Of a stretch of 64,000 bases of DNA, positions 55,875 to 64,000 are shown in pieces; the stretch's first letter is position 1, and every line of letters starts with the position of its first letter. The position numbers were made by a program, and so were the translations under genes. Source of the stretch: Palsa-1392 sp036490335. GTDB taxonomy: Bacteria; Verrucomicrobiota; Verrucomicrobiia; Chthoniobacterales; UBA10450. Where the stretch lies: NCBI GenBank assembly GCA_036490335.1, contig DASXEB010000017.1, forward strand, positions 434,001 through 498,000, written 5' to 3'. Under the pieces are notes generated by a model. That model had not been told where the DNA came from, did not search any database, and saw only the letters and a program-made list of their open reading frames with translations.

Positions 55875-58800
55875 CTAGCTGCAACCCTGGCTCGTCCCGC
55901 ACTCGGTGCAGACCCCGCAGGCGCCCGCGCGGATCACTTTGTCGCTCCCGCAATGCGAGCAGGTGATTTCCATGAACATGCTCCCGAGCGCCTCGGTCAC
56001 GCGCTCGGCGTGGGTGCGATCGTTAGGCGCGCCGGCCGGGTTGCCCTCGTTAGGCGCGTGCTGCGTGATGACGTCGATCAGCTCGCGTTCGCCCGTGCGC
56101 GAAAGGTCGGCGACGGGACGATTGACCGCTTTTTTTTCGATCTCGGCGATTTCTTTCAGGGGCAAATCGGGATGGGCGCGATGGGGCGAGGTCGCTTCCT
56201 TGTAGCCTTTGATGAACTGGCAGCCGAGCCAGCGGAAGACGTAGTCGGTGATGCTGCTGGCGTTGCGGATGTCGGGATTTTTCGTGAAGCCGCTCGGCTC
56301 GAAACGCTGGTAGGCGAATTTTTTCACGAGGCTCGCGAGTGGGACGCCGTATTGCAGGGCCATCGAAGTGAGGGTCGCGACCGTGTCCATGAGGCCGCCG
56401 ATCGTGCTCCCTTCTTTCGACATTTGAATGAAGAGCTCGCCCGGCTGGCCGTCTTCGTAGAGACCGACGGTGATGTAACCTTCGTGGCCCGCGATTTCGA
56501 ATTTGTGGGTGAGTGACATGCGGGTGTCGGACATGCGATGGCGGATCGGTTGCGCCGCTTCGCCGCGGAGCCGCGCGATTTCCTGGTCGAGCTCGATGAT
56601 GCGATCGGCGAGGGTTTCGCGATCGGCCGCGGGATCGAGCGCGACTTCTTCGAGCGTGCCCATGTCTTTTGTCTTGCGCGTATTCAAAGGCGCGGATCGC
56701 TTCGAGCCGTCGCGATAAATCGCGATCGCTTTCAAGCCGAGCCGCCAGCCTTCGACGTAGGTGTGCATGATTTCCTCGACCGTCGCCGACTCAGGCATGT
56801 TGACGGTTTTGGAAATGGCGCCGCTCAGGAATGGCTGGGCCGCCGCCATCATGCGCAGGTGACCCATGTAGCCTAACGAACGCAGGCCGCGATGCGGGCG
56901 AAACGCGCAATCGAAGATCGGGAGATGTTCGCTCTTCAACCCGGAAGTGATCGCGGAACCGTCGGGATCGATCACATCCTCGATCGTGTCGAACGCGTCG
57001 ATGTGCGCGATGATGCGCTCGATTTCGTCGAAGGTATAACCCAGTTTCTCGAGCGCGGGCGTGACGGTTTGGTTGACGATTTTCAACATGCCGCCGCCGG
57101 CGAGAAGTTTGTATTTCACGAGCGCGATGTCGGGCTCGATCCCGGTCGTGTCGCAATCCATGAGGAAGCTGATCGTGCCGGTCGGCGCGAGGACGGTGAC
57201 CTGGGCGTTGCGAAAACCGTGCTGATGACCGAGCTCGGCCGCGCGATTCCAGACTTTGGCGGCTTCCTTTTTCAAATAACCGAACTCGTCGTTGTCCGGG
57301 ATCTCGCGGACGGCGCTGCGATGCTGCTCGATCACGTCGAGCATCGGGGCGACGTTGTCTTTCGCGACCGGTTTCGGGACACCACTCGCGCGCGCGTCGC
57401 GATAACCCGGGAATGGCCCCATCGCCGCGGCCATGCGCGCGCTTTCGGCGTAGGCTTCGCCGGTCATGATCGCGGTGATCGCGCCGCAAATCGCGCGGCC
57501 TTCGACGCTGTCGTAACCGTAGCCGTAGCTCATGATGAGGGAGCCGAGGTTGGCGTAGCCGAGGCCGAGGGTGCGGAAGATGTGGGAGTTTTCCGCGATT
57601 TCCTTGATCGGGTAACTGGCGTTATCGACGATGATTTCCTGCGCCGTGATGAAGACGCGGACCGCGGCTTTGAAACGCTCGACATCGAACGCGCCGTCCG
57701 CGGTTTTGAATTTCATCAAGTTGAGCGAGGCGAGATTGCAGGCGGTGTTGTCGAGGAAAAGATATTCGCTGCACGGGTTGGTGGAATTTTGCCGGCCGGT
57801 GCCTTTGCAGGTGTGCCAATTGTGGATGGTGGAATCGAACTGCATCCCCGGATCGCCGCAGACGTGCGTGCCTTCGGCGATTTTTTTCAACAACCCGCGC
57901 GCATCTTTGCGCTCGCAAGGCGAACCGTCGCGCACCCGGCGCGTCCACCATTCGCGATCCTCGACCGCGGCGTTCATGAAATCGTCGCTCACCCGCACGC
58001 TCAGGTTTTCGTTCTGATACATGACCGAGCCATACGCGTCGCCGTTGTAACTGCCGTCGTAACCCTGCTCGATCAGCGCCCAAGCTTTCTTCTCTTCCTT
58101 CTGTTTCGCGTCGATGAATTCCTCGATGTCGGGATGCCAATCTTTGAGCGTGTTCATCTTCGCGGCGCGGCGCGTTTTTCCGCCGGACTTCACGACGTTC
58201 GCGACCTGGTCGTAAACTTTCAGGAACGAAAGCGGGCCGCTTGGTTTCCCGCCGCCGCTCAGTTTCTCGCGCGTGCTGCGCAACGACGAAAGATCGCTCC
58301 CAGTGCCGCTGCCATATTTGAACAGCATCGCCTCGCTCATCGCCAAACGCATGATGTCTTCCATCGTGTCGTCGACCGATTGAATGAAACAGGCGCTGCC
58401 TTGCGGATACTCGTATTGCGTCGCCGCGCGCTCGGCCTCGCCGGTCTCGCGATTGTAAAAATAATTCCCGATGCCCGCGTCCTTGCCGATGCCGTATTGA
58501 TGATAGAGGCCGACGTTGAACCAGACCGGCGAGTTGAACGCGCCGTGCTGATTCAGGCAAAGCCAGGTCAGATCGTTGTAAAAAATCTCCGCGGACTTCG
58601 TGTCGGCGAAATAACCATCCGCGATGCCGCAATCGGCGATCGTGCGCGTGACCCGATGAATCAGTTGCCTAACGGATGTCTCGCGCCCGCCTTTGTGCGG
58701 ATCGGTGCCGTTCGAAATGTCGCCGTAGAAATATTTCGAGACTGCGATCTTCGTCGCCAGCGGACTCCAGTTCGCGGGCACCTCGATGTCCTCCTGCTTG

Positions 58801-59009
58801 AAAATAATCTTGCCGCCATCGTCCGTGATCTCGGCGGTGCGCCGCTCCCATTCCACTTCGTCAAAGGGCGAAACATTTTTGTCGCTGAAAACGCGCTCGA
58901 AACGCAGTCTGCGGCTCTTTTTCGTCGCCGTCGCGCGAGGTCGACGCAGGCGCGCGCCATTTTTTTTCGACAAGGTGGAAGGTTGGAGACCAGGCTTCAA
59001 TTGGATCAT
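55875..59009 (-). CDS. nrdJ: Adenosylcobalamin-dependent ribonucleotide reductase (class II)
   Basis: A 1044-residue enzyme that reduces ribonucleotides using B12 instead of an iron or oxygen radical. The start is the ATG at 59009. The core has LNQHGAFNSPVWFNVGLYHQ, PQGSACFIQSVDDTMEDI, FKYGSGTGSDLSSLRST, and the active-site loop NPCSEYLFLDNTACNLASLN. A TSCPD-type domain lies near 840-930 (YITVGLYEDGQPGELFIQMS). The C-terminus has paired cysteines (CSHCGSDKVIRAGACGVCTE) that re-reduce the site. There is no NrdB-type gene nearby and no clear cobalamin riboswitch upstream. Confidence 0.95.
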   Translation of the reverse strand: MIQLKPGLQPSTLSKKNGARLRRPRATATKKSRRLRFERVFSDKNVSPFDEVEWERRTAEITDDGGKIIFKQEDIEVPANWSPLATKIAVSKYFYGDISNGTDPHKGGRETSVRQLIHRVTRTIADCGIADGYFADTKSAEIFYNDLTWLCLNQHGAFNSPVWFNVGLYHQYGIGKDAGIGNYFYNRETGEAERAATQYEYPQGSACFIQSVDDTMEDIMRLAMSEAMLFKYGSGTGSDLSSLRSTREKLSGGGKPSGPLSFLKVYDQVANVVKSGGKTRRAAKMNTLKDWHPDIEEFIDAKQKEEKKAWALIEQGYDGSYNGDAYGSVMYQNENLSVRVSDDFMNAAVEDREWWTRRVRDGSPCERKDARGLLKKIAEGTHVCGDPGMQFDSTIHNWHTCKGTGRQNSTNPCSEYLFLDNTACNLASLNLMKFKTADGAFDVERFKAAVRVFITAQEIIVDNASYPIKEIAENSHIFRTLGLGYANLGSLIMSYGYGYDSVEGRAICGAITAIMTGEAYAESARMAAAMGPFPGYRDARASGVPKPVAKDNVAPMLDVIEQHRSAVREIPDNDEFGYLKKEAAKVWNRAAELGHQHGFRNAQVTVLAPTGTISFLMDCDTTGIEPDIALVKYKLLAGGGMLKIVNQTVTPALEKLGYTFDEIERIIAHIDAFDTIEDVIDPDGSAITSGLKSEHLPIFDCAFRPHRGLRSLGYMGHLRMMAAAQPFLSGAISKTVNMPESATVEEIMHTYVEGWRLGLKAIAIYRDGSKRSAPLNTRKTKDMGTLEEVALDPAADRETLADRIIELDQEIARLRGEAAQPIRHRMSDTRMSLTHKFEIAGHEGYITVGLYEDGQPGELFIQMSKEGSTIGGLMDTVATLTSMALQYGVPLASLVKKFAYQRFEPSGFTKNPDIRNASSITDYVFRWLGCQFIKGYKEATSPHRAHPDLPLKEIAEIEKKAVNRPVADLSRTGERELIDVITQHAPNEGNPAGAPNDRTHAERVTEALGSMFMEITCSHCGSDKVIRAGACGVCTECGTSQGCS

Positions 59010-59322
59010 GGGCAAAGAAGGTTAAAGTTTAAACGTGACGTGATCTTCCGCTGCCGCGGCCGGTGAATATCATGTGAACAGCGCCGAATAACATAATGTG
59101 GTAGGCGAACGCGGCAGGCCCACAACATGCGGCTCGTCGCTCACCTTCGGCAAGAAAAAAATTGTAAACTTTTTTCAGGCCAATTTCTGCTCGTTAGGTC
59201 GAGGGGAAACCGGAAAAGCTGCCTAACGAAAAGCAAAATCCGCGCTAAAAAAATTCGTCAGGATTGCAAATCGAGCCGCAAGTTTGATAGTGGCGCTCAG
59301 GCGTCTTCGCGGCGCGGGAATT
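59010..59322. other. Gap between nrdJ and tRNA-Ser
   Basis: A 313-bp AT-richer stretch holding the divergent promoters of nrdJ and the tRNA gene. It has one exact word copy (59221) and a one-mismatch copy (59187, CGTTAGGT). I find no gene, no riboswitch and no confident -10/-35 boxes. Confidence 0.4.
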
Positions 59323-59414
59323 GGAAGGGTGGCTGAGTCCGGTTTAAGGCACTCGACTCGAAATCGAGCGTGGGGTTAAACTCACCGTGGGTTCGAATCC
59401 CACCCCTTCCGCCA
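59323..59414 (+). tRNA. tRNA-Ser (anticodon CGA)
   Basis: A 92-base class II tRNA. Acceptor arms GGAAGGG (59323-59329) and CCCTTCC (59404-59410) pair perfectly, with discriminator G and an encoded CCA end. The anticodon stem CTCGA/TCGAG encloses the loop CTCGAAA, giving anticodon CGA (59359-59361) that reads UCG serine codons. The long variable arm (GTGGGGTTAAACTCAC) and GTTCGAATC T-loop are as expected for serine. UCG is frequent here, also as the first codon of the TCGTTAGGC word. Confidence 0.96.
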
Positions 59415-59547
59415 CTGGCCTAACGAGTAAAGGATTGCGCGCGGAGCCGGCCCGTGGTCCGCAATCGATTTATCATTCGAGCCGTGTCCCGCTGCGAAGC
59501 GCTGTCGCTTTTTCTTGCTAAAAATTTGCACGAGAGTGCCGGTCCGC

Positions 59548-60459
59548 ATGTCGCCGCCAGTCAGCACCCGCTCGCCCACTCGCCGCTGGCTCGCGCATCT
59601 CTGGCGGCAATGGACGGTGGAAAGCTGGCGCCCGCTCAAGCCGGCCTTCGCGCGCCCGCGGCCCGAGGAATGGCCTGACGACCGATTGACCGCGGCCTGG
59701 CTCGGTCACTCGACCGTCCTAATCAATTTTTTTGGCGTGAACGTGCTGACCGATCCGGTTCTGTTTCCGCGCATCGGCATTCGTTTTCCATTTTTCACCA
59801 TCGGCCCAAAACGCCTGACGGAACCGGCGCTGACTTTTCGCAAGTTGCCGCGTATCGATCTCGTCTTGCTCTCGCACGCGCATTTCGATCACATCGATTG
59901 GCGCACGCTCCGGCAATTTGGCGCGCGCACGCGGGTCGTGACCGCGCCCGCGACGCGCGATCTTCTTGGCTGGACGAAGCTGCTCGACATCACCGAGCTG
60001 CGCTGGGGCGAGGAGAAGGAAATCGTTGCGCCCGCCGGTTCGTTAGTCGTTAGGGCATTTCGCGTCAATCACTGGGGCGCGCGGCTGCGGCGCGACACCT
60101 ATCGCGGTTACAATGGCTACGTCCTCGAGCGCGCGGGACATCGGGTGATTTTCAGCGGCGACACGGCCCTAACGAACAGTTTCGCCGAGCTGCGCGACGG
60201 CCGCCCGTACGATCTCGCGATCATGAGCATCGGCGCTTACGAGCCGTGGATCCGCTCGCATTGCACGCCGGAACAGGCCGTGACAATGGCGACGGCGGCC
60301 AACGCGCGCTTCATCATGCCGGTGCATCATCAGACGTTCAAATTGAGCTTCGAGCCGTTCCGCGAACCAATCGAGCGATTCGTTAGGGCGTTGCGCGCCG
60401 AGCCGGAGCGGATGGCGCTGCGCGAGATTGGCGAGACCTTCGTCCTTCCACGCGCCTAA
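59548..60459 (+). CDS. MBL-fold metal-dependent hydrolase (NAPE-PLD/UlaG-like)
   Basis: A 303-residue metallo-beta-lactamase-fold enzyme. The start at 59548 is the first ATG; TTG at 59515 is an alternative. AAWLGHSTVLINFFGVNVLT is the first strand pair, LLSHAHFDHIDWRTLRQFG the metal site, FRVNHWGARL a second His, and FSGDTAL the bridging Asp. The order matches NAPE-PLD-like and RomA-like hydrolases of lipids or phosphodiesters. Substrate unknown. The stop codon lies in a GCCTAACGA copy (60454). Three one-mismatch relatives (CGTTAGGG type) also occur in it. Confidence 0.83.
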   Translation: MSPPVSTRSPTRRWLAHLWRQWTVESWRPLKPAFARPRPEEWPDDRLTAAWLGHSTVLINFFGVNVLTDPVLFPRIGIRFPFFTIGPKRLTEPALTFRKLPRIDLVLLSHAHFDHIDWRTLRQFGARTRVVTAPATRDLLGWTKLLDITELRWGEEKEIVAPAGSLVVRAFRVNHWGARLRRDTYRGYNGYVLERAGHRVIFSGDTALTNSFAELRDGRPYDLAIMSIGAYEPWIRSHCTPEQAVTMATAANARFIMPVHHQTFKLSFEPFREPIERFVRALRAEPERMALREIGETFVLPRA

Positions 60460-60526
60460 CGAGTCGCGCCCAGGTGCTCGCGAAAGAGTGGTTGCGCGGG
60501 CCGCGTTGTGATGGAAACGATTGCGC

Positions 60527-61528
60527 ATGCGCGCGGTGGTCATCACGTCACCTGGCGGCGGCGACAAACTGAAGTGGCAGGAGGTCGACTCGTTAGGCGA
60601 ACCTGCCGCCGATCGGGTGCGCGTGCGGGTGCACGCGGCCGGTCTGAATCGCGCGGACATTCTGCAGCGGGAGGGAAAATATCCCGCGCCGCCTGGTTAT
60701 CCGGCCGACATTCCCGGTCTCGAATTTGCCGGCGAAATCGAAGCGGTCGGCGAAATGGCGCGGCGCTGGAAAGTCGGCGCCCGCGTTTTCGGCATCACCG
60801 CGGGCGGCGCGCAGGCGGAATTTGTCGTCGTGCCGGAAAGCAATCTCGCGCGGATTCCGGCCGAGCTTTCCTTCCGCGAAGCTGCGGCGGTGCCGGAAGC
60901 TTTCATCACTGCGCACGACGCGCTTTTCATCCGCGCGCAATTGCGGATGGGCGAGCGGGTGCTGATTCATGCCGCCGGCTCGGGCGTGGGAACGGCCGCC
61001 GTGCAAATGGCGCATCTTGCGGGCGCGTTTGTTTACGGCACCTCGCGCAATGCGGCCAAGCTCGAAAAGGTGCGCGAGCTCGGGCTCGATGAAGCGATTC
61101 CGGTCGCGGGAGTCCCGTCACGCTTCGCGGACGCGTTGCATCGGCTGACGAATGGCGTCGGCGCGGACGTGATTCTCGATCTTGTCGGCGGCGCTTATCT
61201 CGCTGCGAACCTGCGCGCGCTCGCGAGCCGCGGCCGGCTCGTTTGTGTCGGCACTCCGTCGGGTGCGACGGCGGAAATCGATCTCACGGTGGTGCTGCGA
61301 AAACGGGCGAATATCATGGGCACGATGTTGCGGACGCGTTCGCTCGAGGAAAAGGCGGAAGCGGTGCGCAGTTTGGCGGCCCACGTCGTGCCGCTGCTCG
61401 CGCTCGGCGATCTGCGGCCGGTGATCGATCGCGTTTTTCCCGCGGCGGATGTGCGCGCGGCGCACGAGCATCTCGAGTCGAATCAGACTTTCGGGAAAGT
61501 GGTTCTCGATATCTCCGGCACAGCCTAA
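60527..61528 (+). CDS. NAD(P)H:quinone oxidoreductase, MDR family
   Basis: A 333-residue zinc-independent medium-chain reductase (QOR/PIG3-like). The start at 60527 gives MRAVVITSPGGGDKLKWQEV. It has VHAAGLNRADILQREGKYPA, PGLEFAGEIEAVGE, and the NADPH site LIHAAGSGVGTAAVQMAHLA. PIG3-like enzymes reduce quinones by one or two electrons. It lies 67 bp after the hydrolase and may share its transcript. TCGTTAGGC at 60590 encodes DSLGE near residue 24; the stop lies in another copy at 61523. Confidence 0.88.
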   Translation: MRAVVITSPGGGDKLKWQEVDSLGEPAADRVRVRVHAAGLNRADILQREGKYPAPPGYPADIPGLEFAGEIEAVGEMARRWKVGARVFGITAGGAQAEFVVVPESNLARIPAELSFREAAAVPEAFITAHDALFIRAQLRMGERVLIHAAGSGVGTAAVQMAHLAGAFVYGTSRNAAKLEKVRELGLDEAIPVAGVPSRFADALHRLTNGVGADVILDLVGGAYLAANLRALASRGRLVCVGTPSGATAEIDLTVVLRKRANIMGTMLRTRSLEEKAEAVRSLAAHVVPLLALGDLRPVIDRVFPAADVRAAHEHLESNQTFGKVVLDISGTA

Positions 61529-61573
61529 CGAGTATAAGTCTGACGCAACTCCCAAGCCGGAGTTGCCGGGAAT

Positions 61574-63310
61574 CTAATGGTGCAGGTCGTAAACCTCGAC
61601 GAGGCCGACACCGGTGCTGCCACCAACTCCGGAAACAATCGTGGTGTAGGCGCCGGGCGAGAGCGCGACAAAGACGGCTGACTCGAGGTCGCTGGTCGGC
61701 GCGACGCCGGTCGCTTCGATTTGCGCTTCCTGATTCGATTTCCAATCGTCGTTGGCCGCGACGACGGTTCCGTTCACGTCGCGGATCGACATCGTTGGAT
61801 TCGGGAGCGCGTTCGGAATGCCGCGCGCGCTGAGCGAAGGACCGAGCGCGCGGACGAGAACAGTGTCGTTGCCGCTGCCGCCGCCGAGAATGAACCCGCT
61901 GATGATCACGTTAGAGGAAGTGCCGACGAATCCGCGCGTGCTCAGGTTACCGAGCCGGCTGCCGGAGCGCTCGTCGAGATCGTAGATTTCGACGAGGCCG
62001 AGACCGACTCCGCCATTCTTGCCGCTCAACACCGCGGTGTAATTTCCGGGATCGATCGTGGCGATGAGGGCGGATTCGAGATTGTTCGTCGGCGGAATGC
62101 CGGTGGCCTGAATCTCGGACTCCTGAGTGTCTTTCCAGTTGTCGTTCGACGCGATCACGGTCTCGTTCGCGTTGTGCAGCGCGAGCACCGGATCGGCCAT
62201 CGCGGCGCCATCTTTCGAAAGCGACGGGCCGAGGCCGCGAATCAGCACTCGCTTCGGATTACTGCCGGAGACGATGAATCCAGCGGACATGATTTCATCG
62301 CCATCCTGAACCTGCGCGCGGGTCGAGATGTTCAAGAGCTGCGCAGGACTCGGCTCCGGCGCGGGAGGCGGCGTCGGGCCCGAAGAGGGCGTGGGCGGAA
62401 CGGGCAGGACGCGATCGAGAAACTCAATCGCCGCATTTTTCACCGAGGCATCGGGCTCGATCCAGTAAGCAAACTCATGCAGATCGCCGGGCAAAAGCAG
62501 CTGTTGAAAACGCGACGCGGCGGGATAGGTCGTGACCGCGATGCCGTGCGCGCGCAACGCGGCGACCATGTCGGGCAGTTGCGTGTGCGGCATCGGGTCG
62601 TCTTCGGTCGCGATCAGAAACATCGGCGCGGTCGTGGCGGGACTGAGCGGCTGCCAGGCCGGCGAAGCGCTCCGCATGATCGCGATGCTTTCGGCGGAAG
62701 GCGGATCGGTCGAAGGCACGCTACAATAAGTTTCGATGTCGGTCTTGAACGCATCGATATTCGGATCGGGCCGCCAGTCGGAAAAATCCATCGCGCCGGA
62801 AAGACAAACCGCCGCATCGACCCGATCGACGCCCGCCGTTCCGGTCACGGCGAGGAAAGCGGCATGCGCGCCTCCCGCCGAGCCGCCGACCGCGACGACT
62901 TCGCCGTTGCAATCCGATCGCGCACGCGCGGCCCGCACCGCCATTTTGCAATCATCGGTCTGCTCGGGAATGCAACCGCTGGACGTCTGACCGGGGAGCT
63001 TCGTTTTATCGAGACGATAATAGATGGCGAGCGCGAGATAGCCGGCGCTCGCGAGGTCCTGCGCGCATTGCTCCAAATCGGGAATGTGCGGGCCGCCGCC
63101 ATGCCAGCCGCCGCCGTGAATCACGATCGCGGCAGGCCACGGGCCGGGGCCGCTCGGCTTGTAGACATCCCAGTTTAAAACCGTGCCGTCCGGCGCGACG
63201 CCGTAAGTTTCGGTCACGTACTGTGCGTGCGAAGAAGCAGGAAATGCCGCCAACAAGACAAGGGCGGCAAAGAGAATTCCCAATTTGGAGAGCGGTCGTT
63301 TACGTTTCAT
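61574..63310 (-). CDS. Secreted alpha/beta-hydrolase (esterase) with duplicated C-terminal repeats
   Basis: A 578-residue exported enzyme. Signal peptide KLGILFAALVLLAAFPASSHA; catalytic domain at 30-310 with oxyanion motif VIHGGGWHGGG, nucleophile VGGSAGGAH, and acid/His in TEDDPMP and LHEFAYW. After a Pro/Ser linker, two copies of a 120-residue beta-rich repeat follow (starting LLNISTRAQVQDGDEIMSAG and LGNLSTRGFVGTSSNVIISG), each ending in VEIYDLD or VEVYDLHH. I recall similar repeats on exported verrucomicrobial proteins; they may be surface-binding. The gene contains no TCGTTAGGC copy. Confidence 0.85.
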   Translation of the reverse strand: MKRKRPLSKLGILFAALVLLAAFPASSHAQYVTETYGVAPDGTVLNWDVYKPSGPGPWPAAIVIHGGGWHGGGPHIPDLEQCAQDLASAGYLALAIYYRLDKTKLPGQTSSGCIPEQTDDCKMAVRAARARSDCNGEVVAVGGSAGGAHAAFLAVTGTAGVDRVDAAVCLSGAMDFSDWRPDPNIDAFKTDIETYCSVPSTDPPSAESIAIMRSASPAWQPLSPATTAPMFLIATEDDPMPHTQLPDMVAALRAHGIAVTTYPAASRFQQLLLPGDLHEFAYWIEPDASVKNAAIEFLDRVLPVPPTPSSGPTPPPAPEPSPAQLLNISTRAQVQDGDEIMSAGFIVSGSNPKRVLIRGLGPSLSKDGAAMADPVLALHNANETVIASNDNWKDTQESEIQATGIPPTNNLESALIATIDPGNYTAVLSGKNGGVGLGLVEIYDLDERSGSRLGNLSTRGFVGTSSNVIISGFILGGGSGNDTVLVRALGPSLSARGIPNALPNPTMSIRDVNGTVVAANDDWKSNQEAQIEATGVAPTSDLESAVFVALSPGAYTTIVSGVGGSTGVGLVEVYDLHH

Positions 63311-63816
63311 ATCGCTTGGTTCTTGCGGCGGCTTCGGTGAAGGTAAACGCGCGCCGAAACTAGTCTACGAGTCAGCAGGAAACAAGCCCATTTTCCGAAC
63401 TCGTGACGATTTTTACCGCGACCGCGCGACGGCGGCTCGCGTTCGTTTTTTTGGGGACCTCGTGGTGCGGCGAAAAGGCCGGCCCGATTTTTTGTTACGG
63501 GTAGCCCGCGCCGATGTTTCGATGTCTCGCGCCGGTGGGGAAGGCGCGACGCGGTCCGGTCCGATGCACCGGCGAACGCGGCGGGAAGGAACTGCGTTTG
63601 GCGGGAAGCTCTCTCGCCTTCGGATCAAGCGAGCCGACGAAAACGAGCCCACCCGGCCGGAGCGGAAACTCAAACGAAGGAGTGCCCTTTGGAATTCGTT
63701 TTATTTTCCGCCAGCAGGCCTGCGTTTGAGCGGCGGCGGCCAGATAAAAATTGCCTAACGACCCCAGACAACGGAGCGAAATCCTGGACATGGCAGTTTG
63801 TTTCCTAGAATCAGAT
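63311..63816. other. Long intergenic stretch, no clear gene
   Basis: A 506-bp gap between two minus-strand genes. One frame on the minus strand is open for about 150 codons and ends with FPTGARHRNIGAGYP, but it is Arg/Pro-rich, lacks a credible start and looks like chance coding in GC-rich DNA or a decayed element. A GCCTAACGA copy is at 63753. The promoter of the esterase should lie just right of 63310. Confidence 0.4.
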
Positions 63817-64000
63817 TCAAACAGCTTTGCGCCGGAGAAAGCGCTGCCCGCAAAGGAGCAGCCCGACGCCGAGCAGCATGTAAGCGGAAGGCTCAGGCGC
63901 AGGCATGGCGCTGAAGGTAAAGTCATCGACCGCGATCCCGCTGTCCGGTTTCGGATCATCGGGATCGGCGAAGCGCAGATAGAAAGTCGATCCGATCGGG
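63817..64000 (-). CDS. PEP-CTERM-sorted protein, C-terminal part
   Basis: The last 60 residues of an exported protein. Read leftwards from the window edge they run STFYLRFADPDDPKPDSGIA, VDDFTFSAMP, then APEPSAYMLLGVGLLLCGQR and FLRRKAV. This is a canonical PEP-CTERM tail: PEP motif, hydrophobic helix and basic end. The AVDDFTF segment is common in PEP-CTERM proteins with a carbohydrate-binding-like domain. This tail differs from the VPEMSAL tails at 18608 and 19556. The N-terminal part is outside the window. Confidence 0.8.
   Translation of the reverse strand, partial: PIGSTFYLRFADPDDPKPDSGIAVDDFTFSAMPAPEPSAYMLLGVGLLLCGQRFLRRKAV

Noticed and set aside
59030..59110. Possible NrdR boxes upstream of nrdJ (CACATTATGTTA and CACATGATATTC on the minus strand)
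   Set aside because: Both are poor matches and their spacing of about 24 bp is not that of paired NrdR boxes.
59010..59322. Cobalamin riboswitch before the B12-dependent reductase
   Set aside because: No B12-box-like core or expected stems are visible in the leader; not called.
63495..63959. Minus-strand open frame of 154 codons ending in FPTGARHRNIGAGYP
   Set aside because: Overlaps the PEP-CTERM tail in another frame, has Arg/Pro-rich chance composition and no credible start; treated as non-coding or decayed.

Overview
The window is a dense, GC-rich chromosomal segment of about 64 kb with roughly 6.5 percent non-coding DNA. I infer a Verrucomicrobiota-type host (Spartobacteria/Chthoniobacter-like). 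The clues are PEP-CTERM-like sorted proteins, a secreted esterase with duplicated C-terminal repeats, a B12-dependent ribonucleotide reductase, an incomplete ATP synthase operon and pseudopilin genes. No 16S rRNA is present, so this placement is moderate-confidence inference.

Layout. 0-13.7 kb: metabolic and housekeeping genes (accB-accC, thiE, pdxJ-acpS, a glycogen-synthase-like enzyme, obg). 13.8-18.5 kb: ATP synthase genes atpB-E-F-H-A-G, without atpD and atpC. 18.6-25.8 kb: accessory-looking DNA with two PEP-CTERM-like proteins, a three-gene pseudopilin operon, a 21-bp tandem repeat array, a cupin and a secreted-domain/YajQ fusion. 25.9-40.2 kb: cysteine synthesis from homocysteine (cystathionine beta-synthase plus gamma-lyase), aroC, a cvpA-like gene, an amidase, a BrkB-like membrane protein, an MGDG-synthase-like glycosyltransferase, uvrA, a long TPR protein and ilvC. 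40.2-53.6 kb: two major-type pilins, each behind a sigma-54-like promoter, among many membrane and cytosolic glycosyltransferases and a flippase; this looks like a pilus or surface-glycan locus. 53.7-64 kb: acyl-CoA dehydrogenase, a 42-bp repeat array, nrdJ, tRNA-Ser(CGA), a metallo-hydrolase, a quinone-oxidoreductase-like enzyme, a secreted esterase and the end of another PEP-CTERM protein.

The strongest unexplained signal is a short non-palindromic word, TCGTTAGGC (complement GCCTAACGA). I counted about 110 copies of its 8-base core by eye, on both strands in nearly equal numbers, where about two are expected by chance. It lies inside conserved genes (read as Ser-Leu-Gly, Val-Arg, Pro-Asn-Glu/Asp or Leu-Thr), provides the stop codons of seven genes, and is over-represented between genes. 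It is absent from 19.4 to 24.96 kb. Density, lack of palindromy and lack of strand bias resemble the DNA uptake sequences of Neisseria and Pasteurellaceae, and a type IV pilus-type locus is in the same window. The function is not proven.

Other items of note are two tandem arrays sharing a 21/42-bp period with internal palindromes, an in-frame secreted-protein/YajQ fusion, a shortened ATP synthase delta subunit, a variant PEP-CTERM tail (VPEMSAL), and a free-standing histidine-kinase-like phosphoacceptor helix pair.
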